The notes under the pieces were generated by a model, which was given only the letters and a program-made list of their open reading frames with translations, did not search any database and was not told the DNA's origin. A stretch of 64,000 nucleotides of DNA, from NCBI GenBank assembly GCA_963681505.1, contig OY811989.1, positions 4,554,736-4,618,735 on the forward strand, in the 5' to 3' direction. Below are positions 36,920-53,186 of the stretch, piece after piece. The stretch is from Eunapius fragilis (taxonomy: Eukaryota > Porifera > Demospongiae > Spongillida > Spongillidae). Each line of letters starts with the position of its first letter. Within the stretch, counting starts at the first letter, position 1. Position numbers and translations under genes: made by a program.

Positions 36920-37210
36920 TCAAATTAACATCCCCATGACAAATTTATACTCTAAACACGCAGGAAGGGGTACGTCATTTAGGAAGCCCTCTAATAGAAT
37001 ATTTCAGCGATCTTTTAAAATAGAAAGCAAAGCACAAGCATCAGGACAGAGTAACTACTACATCGGATTCCAATTCTTTACGAAAATGAAACCACACTAT
37101 CCATGGGTTCATAAGACACAACTAAATGTTCCTGTTGTCCAGATTTTAGTACTTCACTATTGCCTTGCTTTTGTTGATCTATCTCCATGGTAACATCACA
37201 CATTGTTTGA

Positions 37211-37355
37211 TCATCTCTGTTCTGCTCTGTCCTCAGAACCCAGTAGCCAGACAGCCTGGACGAGAGGGGCCGCTTGGGGTGTGGCTAAAAGGGTGTGTAC
37301 ATCATCAATGTGATAATCTTCTGAAACATCCCACTCAAAAAACAGCACGCGCACA

Positions 37356-37429
<74 letters not shown>

Positions 37430-37720
37430 GGATGCATGCACACATGCAAATGCAAATACACACCCTATGCAATGGCGGCTGCACTCCACTATGATGTGCC
37501 TTCTTCACATGTCTGGCCAGAGATTGCTGTGTGTGTGTGTGTGTGGGAGGGGGGGGGGGAAGAGAAGAGGGGAAGTCACAAAAACAGCAAGTCCAACTTT
37601 GGGGGGGGGGGGGGGGGGGGGGGGGTGAAACCATCCAATGCTGACTCTTATGGAACCCACAACAGTGTAAGAATCTCTCAATACCACACAATGGGATGCC
37701 AAACGTTTTAGAAACACATA

Positions 37721-37767
<47 letters not shown>

Positions 37768-38110
37768 AACTGCTGCTGAGCAGGATCAATGGAGACAGTT
37801 TGATTGGGTGAAGGGGGGGGGGGGGGGGGTCCCAGGAAAGGAGGTTGAGGGAGGGATGGAAGGGAGGTGGTAAGGGAAGAGGAGGGAGTGGAGGGAGGAT
37901 GAGGGGAGTTAGGAGGGGCAGGGAGAGATGGATAGGAGTGAAGGGTATTTCTTCTACAGTTAACATTAAATAACTATTTGCTATGTGTGTATTTGCATAT
38001 ATCAGGATACCTTGGTTGTGTATTTTGCTGTACAACCTTGATGTGAGCAAACATAAGGCTTTTCCTGCCTATGAAATGTCACAATGTGTTGTTCCAAGTT
38101 ATAGGGCTAT

Positions 38111-38169
<59 letters not shown>

Positions 38170-38191
38170 ATGTGTGTGTGTGTTTATGTAT

Positions 38192-38224
<33 letters not shown>

Positions 38225-38386
38225 GCAGAGATAAAATGAGAGAAAAAGAGGGGGTGGGAGGAAACTGGTTTTAGGATTTCTATTTTTAAGCTGATGACTG
38301 ACAGTGGTGAACATCCTGCTGCAGTCCGCCCACGCACAGTGGTACACCTCTCTTGTGTCATCATGGACCACTTTGTGCTTGTTGAG
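37211..38386 (-). CDS. TFIIIA-like C-terminal exons, left-arm copy
   Basis: Inverted copy of the exons at 38755-39931: half finger LNKHKVVH, finger [10 protein letters not shown], then [10 protein letters not shown], and an acidic C-terminal tail ending EDRAEQR. It faces away from the N-terminal fingers at 16441-17712, so it cannot complete that gene in the assembled order. Consistent with an inverted allelic contig. Confidence 0.8.
37355..38224. repeat. (CA)n/(TG)n tracts and poly-G runs in zinc-finger introns
   Basis: Long CA tracts at about 37355-37424 and 37718-37764, TG tracts at about 38112-38224, and G-runs at 37601-37624 and 37814-37830. The mirror tracts lie at 38920-39785. Lengths differ between arms, as expected for microsatellite alleles. 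Confidence 0.9.
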
Positions 38387-38399
38387 CTTCCGTCAGTGG

Positions 38400-38599
38400 N
38401 NNNNNNNNNNNNNNNNNNNNNNNNNNNNNNNNNNNNNNNNNNNNNNNNNNNNNNNNNNNNNNNNNNNNNNNNNNNNNNNNNNNNNNNNNNNNNNNNNNNN
38501 NNNNNNNNNNNNNNNNNNNNNNNNNNNNNNNNNNNNNNNNNNNNNNNNNNNNNNNNNNNNNNNNNNNNNNNNNNNNNNNNNNNNNNNNNNNNNNNNNNN
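38400..38599. other. Assembly gap, 200 N
   Basis: A second fixed-length gap between the two inverted arms. The right contig starts at 38600 in a CT-rich tract and extends ~142 bp beyond the point where the left contig ends. Confidence 0.98.
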
Positions 38600-38695
38600 T
38601 CTTCTCTCTCCCTCCCTCTCCTCTCTCCCTCCCCTCTCCTCTCTCCCTCCCCTCTCCTCTCTCCCTCCCCTCTCCTCTCTCCCTCCCTCCTCACC
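38600..38695 (+). repeat. CT-rich polypyrimidine tract
   Basis: Repeats of ctctctccctcccctctc at the very start of the right contig. A low-complexity contig edge of this kind explains why assembly stopped here. Confidence 0.9.
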
Positions 38696-38754
38696 TTCCT
38701 ATCCTTCCCCTAATTCATTTTTATTTTCTTGCTTGACACCCCCACTGACGGAAG

Positions 38755-38918
38755 CTCAACAAGCACAAAGTGGTCCATGATGACACAAGAGAGGTGTACC
38801 ACTGTGCGTGGGCGGACTGCAGCAGGATGTTCACCACTGTCAGTCATCAGCTTAAAAATAGAAATCCTAAAACCAGTTTCCTCCCACCCCCCTCTTTTTC
38901 CTCTCATTTTATCTCTGC

Positions 38919-38951
<33 letters not shown>

Positions 38952-38973
38952 ATACATAAACACACACACACAT

Positions 38974-39030
<57 letters not shown>

Positions 39031-39372
39031 ATAGCCCTATAACTTGGAACAACACATTGTGACATTTCATAGGCAGGAAAAGCCTTATGTTTGCTCACAT
39101 CAAGGTTGTACAGCAAAATACACAACCAAGGTATCCTGATATATGCAAATACACACATAGCAAATAGTTATTTAATGTTAACTGTAGAAGAAATACCCTT
39201 CACTCCTATCCATCTCTCCCTGCCCCTCCTAACTCCCCTCATCCTCCCTCCACTCCCTCTCTTCCCTTACCACCTCCCTTCCATCCCTCCCTCAACCTCC
39301 TTTCCTGGGACCCCCCCCCCCCCCCCCTTCACCCAATCAAACTGTCTCCATTGATCCTGCTCAGCAGCAGTT

Positions 39373-39419
<47 letters not shown>

Positions 39420-39708
39420 TATGTGTTTCTAAAACGTTTGGCATCCCATTGTGTGGTATTGAGAGATTCTTACACTGTTGTGGGTTCCATAAGAGTCAGC
39501 ATTGGATGGTTTCACCCCCCCCCCCCCCCCCCCCCAAAGTTGGACTTGCTGTTTTTGTGACTTCCCCTCTTCTCTTCCCCCCCCCCCCCTCCCACACACA
39601 CACACACACAGCAATCTCTGGCCAGACATGTGAAGAAGGCACATCATAGTGGAGTGCAGCCGCCATTGCATAGGGTGTGTATTTGCATTTGCATGTGTGC
39701 ATGCATCC

Positions 39709-39786
<78 letters not shown>

Positions 39787-39931
39787 TGTGCGCGTGCTGT
39801 TTTTTGAGTGGGATGTTTCAGAAGATTATCACATTGATGATGTACACACCCTTTTAGCCACACCCCAAGCGGCCCCTCTCGTCCAGGCTGTCTGGCTACT
39901 GGGTTCTGAGGACAGAGCAGAACAGAGATGA
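38755..39931 (+). CDS. TFIIIA-like zinc-finger protein, C-terminal exons
   Basis: Exons about 38755-38838, 39612-39674 and 39809-39931. The first begins mid-finger ([10 protein letters not shown]) and carries [12 protein letters not shown]. The second completes that finger ([14 protein letters not shown]). The third is an acidic tail without fingers (starts [15 protein letters not shown], ends EDRAEQR, then TGA). Strand, finger style and order make this the continuation of 16441-17712. Its first exon enters at phase 0 while the upstream part leaves at phase 1, so at least one exon is lost in the gap. The donor after FTT is uncertain; it gives a finger one residue shorter than usual. The homeobox gene follows 420 bp downstream on the same strand. 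Confidence 0.82.
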
Positions 39932-40221
39932 TCAAACAATGTGTGATGTTACCATGGAGATAGATCAACAAAAGCAAGGCAATAGTGAAGTACTAAAATC
40001 TGGACAACAGGAACATTTAGTTGTGTCTTATGAACCCATGGATAGTGTGGTTTCATTTCGTAAAGAATTGGAATCCGATGTAGTAGTTACTCTGTCCTGA
40101 TGCTTGTGCTTTGCTTTCTATTTTAAAAGATCGCTGAAATATTCTATTAGAGGGCTTCCTAAATGACGTACCCCTTCCTGCGTGTTTAGAGTATAAATTT
40201 GTCATGGGGATGTTAATTTGA

Positions 40222-41253
<1,032 letters not shown>

Positions 41254-41535
41254 TTTTCCCCCGCCGAATTAATTTGTATGTGCAATTGACAGCATCACCT
41301 GAACGACCGCATCTCTCTGTTTTCTTAATATCTCAGTCCACTGGTCCAATCATAGTGTGGACAATTCAGTTCGTTTTTAGCCACACTTGTCAAATGTATT
41401 ATTATTTTTGTCCGGATAGCGTTAAAAAAATTATAATTGATTCTCAGTTTTTTGTGTGTGTCACGGTTCCTCATGTATTCAATTCACCTTCGGAAACGAT
41501 TGTTTTATTATAATGCCAACCAATCTTTTAATCAT

Positions 41536-41541
41536 TTTATT
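41536..41541 (-). terminator. NUP54 polyadenylation signal
   Basis: AATAAA on the minus strand, 175 nt past the stop codon. A plus-strand AATAAA at 41598-41603 could serve the homeobox gene, in which case the two 3' UTRs overlap. Confidence 0.6.
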
Positions 41542-41715
41542 AAATTGAGTCAAACGACACGAACGTACAACGTACATTACAATGACTGAGCAATATGAAT
41601 AAAACACATAACGAAAACATGTAATACGGTTTGGGCGTCTCTAGTTTGCCCCTTCTTTCCCACTGGTGTGCCCAGAAAAGCTTCTCTGGATGCATACATA
41701 AAAGGTAAAATCATT

Positions 41716-44700
41716 CTATTGGGCCTGGGAAAAGCCCTCTTCAACGCAGCTAAGGTCTTCAGTGTCTTCCTTGATGAACTTCACAAGCTGCAGGAGGGCT
41801 CCCTGCTGTTGCTGCAAGTGCTGTAAGTTAAAAGCAAGATGTAAAAAACCATAACTTTAGCCACAACAGCAAATCACTGGCACACCTGCTACTGTTGTGT
41901 GGTCATGACATATGCAGGGTACCCCCCCCCCCCCCTCCTCAGATCTTGTCTGTAACACATTTTAATGGGGGAGCATGCATGTTTCTAGTGAAAAAGCAGA
42001 TATTACAAGCCCAACCCAAATACAAAATGAGTGTTAAACTTATAATAACAGCTGTGCTAAGTAATCAATGTGTTAAGCTGTACTGGTGAGAAAACAGTGC
42101 CCTAAAATAACTGGTGTGTTGAGCAGCACCTTGTAATAGCAGTGTGTTAAGCTCTACTTGAAATAACTAGTGTTTTAAGAAGTGTTTTGTAATAACTAGT
42201 GTTTTAAGAAGTGTTTTGTAATAACGTGTTGTAATAACTGGTGTTTTAAGAAGTGTTTTGTAATAACAACGTGTTCCTCAGAGTGAGGTGTTATTTTTCT
42301 ATTTTACAACACATCAGTGGGTGCTTAGGAATGTGACAGGATAGGATGAAACCAAACTGCTCTTCCTAATGCCAAGTGCACTGGTGCCATAAATGCTGTG
42401 TGCAAGACAACCGTTTTGACCACAACAAAGTGGTCCAGCAGAACAAGCTAAGGTGTTGAAGTCCTGGGGAACACTCGCCAAGTTTTTGGGATGATCACAG
42501 AAAAAAGGTGCCTTGTGATGGAATGTTTTGCTCAGTACAAGCAGACACAAAGGCGATCATAACATACACATGTGACACAGAACTCCAGGTCGGTCATTTA
42601 GAGACATGCTAGGCTTTCAGGGGGTTAACACAAAAACTAATCATTATGTGGTTTGGTAAAACCACAGGTGAAAACAAGACCCTTAAATGTGAGAACACGT
42701 TGTTAGCAACACTAACTAGTTATTAAAGTATAAACTTAATTACAGGCCACAACCCATTGTAATAACACAGCACACTTGCAGAATAAAAGTGGCACAATAT
42801 CCGAGCCAATGGCAGCTGGGCCCTCTCATCCACTAACAATCACTTTAGGGATCCTTCATCCACTACTCCACATCTACCTGCCCTTTTGCCCCAAACCTTT
42901 GGTGCAAAGCCGATAACCACACATGCTGAACACGTAGTAACCCCAAACCACAGTCAAAACAACCAGACCTGCTTGATGTCCTCAAACACATGAGGGTCGA
43001 TGGCGTACTTCCCTTCGGCACGAGCACCTGGCACCAGTAACTGCATCCTCAGCACTGACATGAGCTCATTCAGACAGCCCTGATGAACAGAATACCACCC
43101 CCATGAATAGCCAGATTGCTACACAGATACAATGAAGTTATTAATATGGAAGAGCACTACAATTATGTGACTATTCAAGTTACTTATATTATTAACAGCT
43201 AGTTGTGTTAGTCTAGACCGGACCTTGAACTTGAGAGGTGCATCCAGTTCAGCCTGTATGTTCTCTAGTCTCACTCTGGAGGTTAAGTGGCAGCAAAGTG
43301 GTGAAATATATATCACCCAATATATTTATTAAAGTAAAGGGAAGTAAGTAACAAGGTGAGAGCAGATAGTATTGGCGAAGGAGGTTTAAGGCCGGAAGAG
43401 TGAAGCCAAACAAGGCCTGCAAAGCAAAGGCAATGTTACCACCTTGTTATCAGCAAACCCTTATCCTCCACCTCACTGCCACCTTGTTATCAGCACACCC
43501 TTATCCTCCACCCTACTGCCACCATGTTATCAGCCTTATCCTCCACCTCACTGCCACCTTGTTATCAGCATACCCTCCTTATCCTCCCCCTCACTGCCAC
43601 CTTGTTATCAGCACACCCTTATCCTCCACCCTACTGCCACCTTGTTATCAGCACACCCTTATTACTGCCACCTTGTTATCAGCATACCCTTATCCTCCAC
43701 CTCACTGCCACCATGTTATCAGCACACCCTTATCCTGCACCTCACTGCCACCTTGTTATCAGCACACTCTTATCCTCCACCTCACTGCCACCTTGTTATC
43801 AGCACACCCTTATCCTCCTCCTCACTGCCACATTGTTATCAGCACACCCTTAGGGGCCATTCATAAATTACGTCACGCTGAAGGGGGGGAGGGGGGTATC
43901 AGCCAGTGTGATGATGTATACATTAAGCATACATCAGTATGGGATAATGTGTGACGAGGGGGGGGGGGGGGGGGGGGGGGTCCATAATGGTCAAAAATAG
44001 CGTGACGTAATTTATGAACAGCCCCTTATCCTCCACACCGTATCATGTATTGGTACGATTTTATTATCACCATACACTAGGCAGTGAGGTGGAGGATAAG
44101 GGTGTGCTGATAACAATGTGGCAGCGAGGTGGAGGATAAGGGTGTGCTGATAACAATGTGGCAGTGAGGTGGAGGATAAGGGTGTGCTGATAACAAGGTG
44201 GCAGCGAGGTGGAGGATAAGGGTGTGCTGATAAAAAGGTGGCAGTGAGGTGCAGGATAAGGGTGTGCTGATAACAATGTGGCAGTGAGGTGCAGGATAAG
44301 GGTGTGCTGATAACAAGGTGGCAGCGAGGTGGAGGATAAGGGTGTGCTGATAACAATGTGGCAGTGAGGTGGAGGATAAGAGTGTGCTGATAACAAGGTG
44401 GCAGCGAGGTGGAGGATAAGGGTGTGCTGATAACAAGGTGGCAGTGAGGTGCAGGATAAGGGTGTGCTGATAACAATGTGGCAGTGAGGTGGAGGATAAG
44501 AGTGTGCTGATAACAAGGTGGCAGTGAGGTGGAGGATAAGGGTTTGCTGATAACAAGGTGGCAGCGAGGTGGAGGATAAGGGTGTGCTGCTGATGAATAA
44601 TGCTGGAACAGAGCCAAGTCTAGGGCCAGTGTAGTACAGAATGAAGGCAAAGGAGGCCAAAAAGGTATAAATGGGATGGCCCACCACCCAGACCCTGCAG

Positions 44701-46895
44701 TAAATAAATATTTGGATGAGGGAGATGCAGCATGACATACAAACACCCTTCCTTGAAAACACCTCACATGTCCACACCCCCGTACCCATATCATCTAACA
44801 TCCCTCCACTGTAGGTTTCCATATATCAGGGAAAGAAGCCAGTTCATTGTACAACAGTGGTAACCAGTCAAAGGAAGTGATATATACTTGCAATGGAAAT
44901 ACACACAGACACAGACACACACACACAAATACACACACAAATACACACGCACACACTCAAACAGACATACACACAAATACATACATACACAAACACACAC
45001 ACACACACACACCAAATACACATGCCCATCAACACATGTCACTGACAAACACACACATGCCTTTCCATTCATAGCTATGCATGAGGTGGCAGACCATCTG
45101 GTGGGAGAACCAAGCATCTCACCAACACCACCAACACCCCTAGTGTGGGTGGAGCCCAAGGACACACATACCTCAACTGCTCCTCATCTGGTTGGATGGA
45201 GTAACCACCCCTCCTCAAAATTTCTTGCATGACCATCACCTTGGCAACGAAGGAAAAAAAGAATACTCAACCACACACACACACACACACACACATGTGG
45301 CCATACAGGTAAATCCCTTGCAATGCACATACAAAGAGCAAACAAGACTGGGTACCCGAAGAACACGATGGCCAAGGTCCAACAGCTTCGTTTTGCATTC
45401 AGTAACAGTGGCAACAGTCAATGCGTGTGAACGTTGCAGATCCTGCAGGTCACTGTCTATCATCTGCAAGAGGAGAGGGGCGGAGGGAGAAATGAGAAGG
45501 AGAAAGGAAGAGAATGCCGCATTAAATGACGTGGAACATATAAGTAGGGAAGCTGTGGGCATACAACCATGATAGGAGAAATGATTCAAGAACACTTCCC
45601 TTTCCACACAGAGGAATTCATTATTTGAAAGTACGGGAAGAGAAGCTTAATAGTTTATTTTTTTACAGAGAGGCTTAGCAAACATGCTGGCAAGGTTTGG
45701 TATGGCTTGGAGAAAAACACCGTGTGTGGGAGGACACAGAAGCCAGTCAAATACATGTAACAGAGCGTACCCATCTTGGCAAATGGAAAAAGACTACCCC
45801 ACCTAGCACTGGAACATGGAGGTATCACCACGCACACATCCCACCCATCTAACCCACACAGTGACTCAAAAGAAAACAGTTCGGAATCGTAACCATTATA
45901 TAAGATTACATAAGATTACATATGGGGCATACATTACACCACTAGCCCAATACTATACTCCACATATCCAATAACTGTTGGTGTGCGTAGTAAACGCCAG
46001 TGTTCACATGCAACGGCCAAACTACATACAAATGACAGCATGCACACCAAAAATGCGGACTCGCGCAGCTTAACACACACTCCACCATCACCCTCACAAT
46101 CCACTGGCTGCACAAACATACCAGACACATGACACACAACACGCCACACATTCCGCCACATTGTGCATACTTCTGAGCCCATAAAATAAGGACTCTGTGC
46201 ACGTGCACATCACATATGCATGTGTATGATGGGAGGTGGTGGCTGGGGTAAATGACTTACCTCCAACCTCCTCTGGTGTTGCCTGGTTTCCTGTTCCTGC
46301 TGCTTCACTCGTCTGAGAAGGCTAGGAAATCCTGTCACCACTACCGGTATATACCTTGAATAGACGACGAACAGTCATTGTATTTTGGTTGGAAAAAAAA
46401 AAAAAGAAGCCAATCTTCATTTTTATTTGTATTTATTGCACAGGAACCTTTCTACAGCAATATATAGAACCCCCGCAGTGACAAAAGGCCTACTCAGTGC
46501 TACCATTTAATGAAATAAGATCCACTCAACACCATTACAGGCCTCCCTACTACTGAAGAACGGAACACCAACTGTGCACGTAGACACAGGCTGTGGGAAG
46601 TGACCTTGCACTGGCTTCATAGCAAGTACTTAAGTTACACCACATGGAGATGAAGCCTGAGACCACAAGAGGCGATACGAAGCTTCACAGATGTTTGCAA
46701 TCTTGGTGGTAGTTTTTATGACGGGTGTGGGTGGGATTGAGCAAGGACGAGAATATCCTGTTGACTAGGACTGTCCTCCCTCCTCCTCCTCCCCCCCCCC
46801 CCCCCCAGTAGTGCACAGTAGTTTCTTGTACTGATGACATGTATATGCAGTTATAAAACATACACCCATTCACCTTGTGCCCACATCTGTAGTTT

Positions 46896-46936
<41 letters not shown>

Positions 46937-49900
46937 AGTTGTGTGGGTGTCTTGACAGGCAGGGCAGAGGTAAGGCAATAAAACACATGCGCAAAGCAAA
47001 CTCTTATATCTCTTATGTCCCCCCCCCCACCCCTGTTCCTCCAACCCTCAATAACTGCACCTGAGAGACAAAACACAGTGCACATGTTGAATGAGAAGGA
47101 AACAGCGTTGCACTTACTTCTGAGGATCTGGATTGTCCAGCTTCCCTTGCTCCCAGAGTCTTGGGTTGATACCTAAACAGAAGAGCCCGGTTATGTGAGC
47201 TGACAAAATTATTGGACTGCATACATCAAAGTTATTAAAAGGCAAACACATAGCAACAACAATTAATTTAAAAGGGGGATTGAAAATGAAGGTCGCCAGC
47301 AGTAGATTGGTATGAACACATGTAAGCAAAGTGGGTCACTTCTATCCCAAAGACACCTCACTGCCCCACCTTCAAACATACCAAGCCACACCCCTCTCTC
47401 CTGAAAGTCCCACCACCTACCATTTCAACACAGTCACTAACCTCATGCAACGGGCTATTAACATTATTTACGCCAACAGCAAAATAATTTAGATTTCACA
47501 GCAATAAAAAAAATTTAAAAAGTACACATCCTGTGTACAGTCATATCCCTCTCCTTAATGGTCTGAGAACACAGCTAACAGATGGCCCATGTGTGTGGAC
47601 AATGGTGGTCATATGAACGGTGACCACAATGCAATTGCTGGATGTATATATGGCAATCAGTCCTCTCCAAGATTGGTAAACAGGGCCTCGCCATGCATGC
47701 AAGCATTTAGCGGATAGCGCAGCTACGCCAATTAGGTTTATTCCGCCACCAAAATCTAATAGCTATAACAATGATAATTTAAAAATAATAAGAACATTAT
47801 AATATGCACCACACAGGGGCTGTTGAAACTGTTTGCAATTTAAAAAGATGTCTTCATGCTGGACCTGCACAGTAAAACTGTGTGCAAGAAAGATAGAAAG
47901 GGTATGGACTGGATTCTCGTAAAGAGAAGGCCTCACACAAGGTCCCCCCCCCCCCCAGTTAATATTTGGGGATAGTTGCTTGAAAGAGCAGCTGAACAGG
48001 AAGTGTGTGGTATGGTGTGGTGTGGAGTGGTGTGGTGTGTGTAGGTATGTATGTATGTATGTATGCATGTATGTATGTATGTATGTATGTATGTATGTAT
48101 GTATGTATGTATGTATGTATGTATGTATGTATGCATGCGTGTGGGCGTACGTGCATGTGTGTGTGTGTGGTGCAGTTGGTATTGGCACATTCCTAACAGA
48201 TGCAAGGTTCCGCTAGCCACCAACAAATAAAAGGAATATACTTCGAATAGCCAGGATGCCATGATCACAAGCCAGACACCCCATCAGTAGCGCCTGACAA
48301 CACAAGCAGCCATGAATCATTCTTTTATACCCGTCCTAATTTAACCCTTGAGGGTCACAGCAGCGGGTCTACGTTCCAAGTCAAAACCTTACCACAGGTA
48401 GGAACAGATCTTAACATATGGGTTACATGCAAACCACAAGTTTGGCTGTAACAATGATAGGTGCTCTCCTCCTCCTCCTCCTCCTCCTACTCTCCACTAA
48501 GCACTATGTCTTAAAAGTTCTCCTCCTGTAGGTGTTATGCCCCCCCCCCCACACCTCTTCCACTCTCAATGAATGCCATGTACTGGGTGCTACCAAGCCA
48601 CCCCCCACATTCAATACAACCCAGTTATGCAATCGGTCCATGATCTCCTTCTTAGCAACATGCCCAACCCCCTTAGCCACACAGGTACAAGAGCCATCAC
48701 CAACCAACAGTGCTATTACCCGCGACATCACTCTTAACAAATAAATTAAACCAACAGAATTAGTTAATCAGACTGAATAATGGGATAATGGGACAGGTTA
48801 GCTACAACCAAATCATCGGTTCTGGCAAAGGCTAGACTGGATAACCAATTACAGCAATCAGTTGGCTTACACAGCAACACAGGCCAAACTTTAAGTTTCC
48901 AACAGGGTTATTGCGGATAGCAGCAGGTACAGGAAATGCCACATGACTGCTGTGCAGCTGAAGAGACAGGTCTGTGCAATGGGGTGTATCCTCAGTATGC
49001 AAAGGACACACAGATCACTTTCTCTCTCACCCCCCCCCCCCCCTCTAATTTTCTTCTCCAACAAAGCACTTTCTTTTTCTTCTTCAATGTCTGATACTGA
49101 CACATACGGTGGTTTGAAAATTCCAGGAAAATGTTTGTGCACTAGGGCAGTAGCCAAGCAGACACATTACTCCTCCCTCACACCCCCCCAGTTCACCCCC
49201 CAGTTCACCCCTCCAGTTCACCCCCCACAGGCAATGCCCCCACCAACGAAAATCAAAAGAGCTTGCAATGCAAAAGCCCTTCAAAAGATGGGCACGTATT
49301 ACCAAAACCATTCAAACACCGTTACCAACACACAAACATAAACAACTCCAAGTGCCAACCTTCCAACACAGCATGCCTGCTTGATCATCTCAGGGATGCC
49401 AGGTGGCTAGATGGCAAAGAGGGACCCTCCTAACGAAAGCATCCACTTCGCACAGCAAACAAGGAAAGCACCTCGCAGCAAAAAAAAATTCCAAACCTCC
49501 GTGTCACCAATGCCCCCTTCCCCCTCTCACCACCCAATCCCCCCTCCTCTCTACATCTTCAAATGAGACATACAGGAGTGAGAACTTGGCAGACACCTTT
49601 TGGGGATGATACAGAGGAATACCACCTTTCTAGTACGGTGCCCAAGCCACCTGAATGTTCCACTACACTCCTACCCTGAGAAGCTTTCACACTCCTACCA
49701 CAGAGTGTACTACACATATTCATTTCACAACTGTAACCTGCCAGATGGCAATTACCAACCCATGAATTGCGTTAACATGGTGACCCCCCACTACCAATTC
49801 CAATGCTCCCCCAGAAGTGGAGCACTGAGAAGTCAGGGCATTGTACACAGATGGCATTCTGTGCTTCAGAGCATCATTCATCAGACTCGAACCTGAAATG

Positions 49901-52900
49901 GAGTTTTCAGCATAACATTTTACGGGCCGAAACGATCTTCTACTGAGAGGGATCTATTTATAATCACTGTGGCTTGCTACAGTTGTGCCCAACAGCAAGA
50001 TGAAATGCAAAGGGACCCTCCTACAATGTGCAAAGGGATCGTCCTACAATGTGCAAATCAACATGCCTCAAGTGTTGTTAGGGGGTGCCCCATTGTGGTA
50101 TCACTAACACACCCACCCAAGTACAACCAACTGGCCATGTGCCAAAGTGGGCTAACAGCAAAGTTCTAAAGGTTGAAATTGTTACCTAATTAGAAAACTT
50201 GTTATAGTAAAGAGGTGGTGGTGGTGATGATATTAAGTGTACAATGTTAAAAACCAATGTGGCCAATCCTGGAGAGGGAGATGGGTCGGAGAAGGGACGG
50301 ACGTCAGGACAGGGTACATAAGAGCACGTTAAGGTAGGGAAGGCAACAAAGTAACAGCTATGAGCAAATCTGTACCAACATCACCTCATAATACTTATCC
50401 CAAACACACCCACCTCCACCATCCATTCATATAACATATATATATATATATAAATTAATGAACTTCAGAGAACTACGTTGGGAGAGAAAGAGGAGGAAGT
50501 TACTGGTGTTGTCAGTGGAGGTCCCATGCACAGCTGGTCCCACATATAACTGAGTCAGTGGTTTGGTATTAGGGTTTAGGATCCTCAACTTACCCATGGG
50601 CATCAGGGTCTTAGGGTAGAAAAAATGAAAATGCCCATTCCAAATTAGACGTCAGTTTCTTCACAGGACATATAGCCAACCCTTTGGCACCACACATACA
50701 CAGCTGGCTTGCTTCAAGTAACCCAATGCCCTCCCTATATGGCTTCAGTGAGTAACACTACACCGTCCTTTTATGAGCCCCAAAAATCTTGCCCCACATT
50801 CATTTTGGCTTCAACCAAAGCGACAAGATGGCTCTGCATGACAACACTGGGACCTGCTCAACCCAAAACTGGCCTGACAGGAAAAAGAAAAGCCTAACTA
50901 GTGCCAAGCAGTTCAGGGCATTCCAATACCAAAAGTGTGAGGGCACAAAGTGAGCAGCAGACAGAGTGTCTGGATAAACATATTTTAAATAAAAATAGAA
51001 GGTTCTTTCATTCCGTTACTAGAGCGATGGAATGCAGGTGGTGCAAGAATGAGTTGGGAGGCCAAATGGAGACGCTAGCAGCTGGAGAGCCACAAATATT
51101 TATTTCCCCCCTCTGCCCTTGGTGGTGGAATTTCATGAAGGGTACTCCTCCACAGAATGTACAAGCTTCTGCGAAGCCTACAAGGGGGTCACCCGGGACA
51201 GTCCACCACCCCGTCACCGAAGGGGGTCACCCGGGACAGTCCACCACCCCGTCACCGAAGGGGGTCACCCGGGACAGTCCACCACCCCGTCACCGAAGGG
51301 GGTCACCCCGGGACAGTCCACCACCCCGTCACCGAAGAAGGGGACGTTCCAAAAGCATGAAATGATTGGTTGCACACGTACAGTGTATGGTAGTTGTGCC
51401 CATGAATGTGACAACATACACCTAATAAGGTGTGCAGGAACACCTCTTCCCACAATGCTTCCACCCCCCCCCCCCCCCCATTAGTGAGATAGAATGGAAA
51501 CAATTTATACTGTACTAACAGTGGAGGACTGTTCTCTCCTTGTTTGAAATGAAGCAATAACATACCTTCATTCTCCACTGCAGGGGGATGAGGTAAGATA
51601 TAGGACTCCTAATGAACACTGCTCCCAAGGACATACCCTTGCCCCAAACTGTAATGTAAATGTAGCACTATACTTGAGTCCCCCCCCCCCTCCTCCATCC
51701 CTTCTTAAGTGCCCTCATCCACCTCCCCCTCCATCCCTCCCTCCATAAGTGCCCTCATCCACCTCCCCCTCCATCCCTCACTCCACAAGTGCCCTCATCC
51801 ACCTCCCCCTCCATCCTTCCCTCCATAAGTACCCTCATTCACCTCCCCCTCCATCCCTCCCTCCATAAGTACCCTCATCCACCTCCCCCTCCATCCCTCC
51901 CTCCATAAGTGCCCTCATCCACCTCCCCCTCCATCCCTCCCTCCATAAGTGCCCTCATCCACCTCCCCCTCCATCCCTCACTCTACAAGTGCTCTCATCC
52001 ACCTCCCCCTCCATCCCTCCATAAGTACCCTCATCCACCTCCCCCTCCATCCCTCCATAAGTACCCTCATCCACCTCCCTCTCCATCCCTCCCTCTACAA
52101 GTGCCCTCATCCACCTCCCCCTCCATAAGTACCCTCATCCACCTCCCCCTCCATCCCTCCATAAGTACCCTCATCCACCTCCCCCTCCATCCCTCCATAA
52201 GTACCCTCATCCACCTCCCCCTCCATCCCTCCATAAGTACCCTCATCCACCTCCCCCTCCATCCCTCCATAAGTACCCTCATCCACCTCCCCCTCCATCC
52301 CTCCATAAGTACCCTCATCCCTGTGGCTTCAGTGGGCACATTGTGGGCACTGTGTGTCAACCATGCAACCACGAGGTTTCTGGTGACCCCTTCAACAGGA
52401 CTTCCTGAATGTAAGCTAAGGAATGAAGTCATATATCTGAGGCAATCCTCAAATGTGAGGCATAATATTCTTGTCCCCTCCTAAATCGCTCACTCAAGAA
52501 TACAACTGGTCGTTAATCTTGTTTGTCCAGTTAGTGTTACACCTTCACAAAACCAACTCCCAATCATTACCGGCGATTGGTGGGAGGTGAAGTTACAGAG
52601 GCAGGACGGTTCCTACCACGTTTCATGCTATGAACAATTGCATGCAATGAAGGAGTAGAGTGAATTTGCAATAAAATTTAAAATAAAATAAAAATAAAAA
52701 TAATAAAAAAATAAAATAAAATTTGCAATAAAAAAAGGATAGTCGCAGCAAATACAGTGTAACGACCCAAACCCATACAAATGTACACTAAACATCTTTC
52801 AACCATCACCTACATCCCCACTGCATCCTTCCACACAAACCAATATCGCACGTATAATTTTTTTTGTCCATAATGTACTAGATTACAGAAAATTATGCAA

Positions 52901-53129
52901 ATTGCCCCCCCCCCCCCCCCCCCCTCCCCGTGTGCCCGACCATTACACCTTCACTACCACTATCCCTCACATTACCAGCTGGGGGGTTTTGCAGGTAAAC
53001 TTTCAGACTCTCATCATTCATCCCTGTCAGGGGATACATGTTGGATAGATCATCACGAATGGACTGGAGGAAAAAAAATTGGCCAATCGATGGCAGGGCA
53101 AGAACATGTAAGTACATACAAGCACATCA

Positions 53130-53186
<57 letters not shown>

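Noticed and set aside
38112-38224. Cys/Val and Thr/His repeat frames over TG/CA tracts
   Set aside because: Dinucleotide repeats translate to Cys-Val or His-Thr in any organism; no gene evidence. The same holds for all similar frames in the window.
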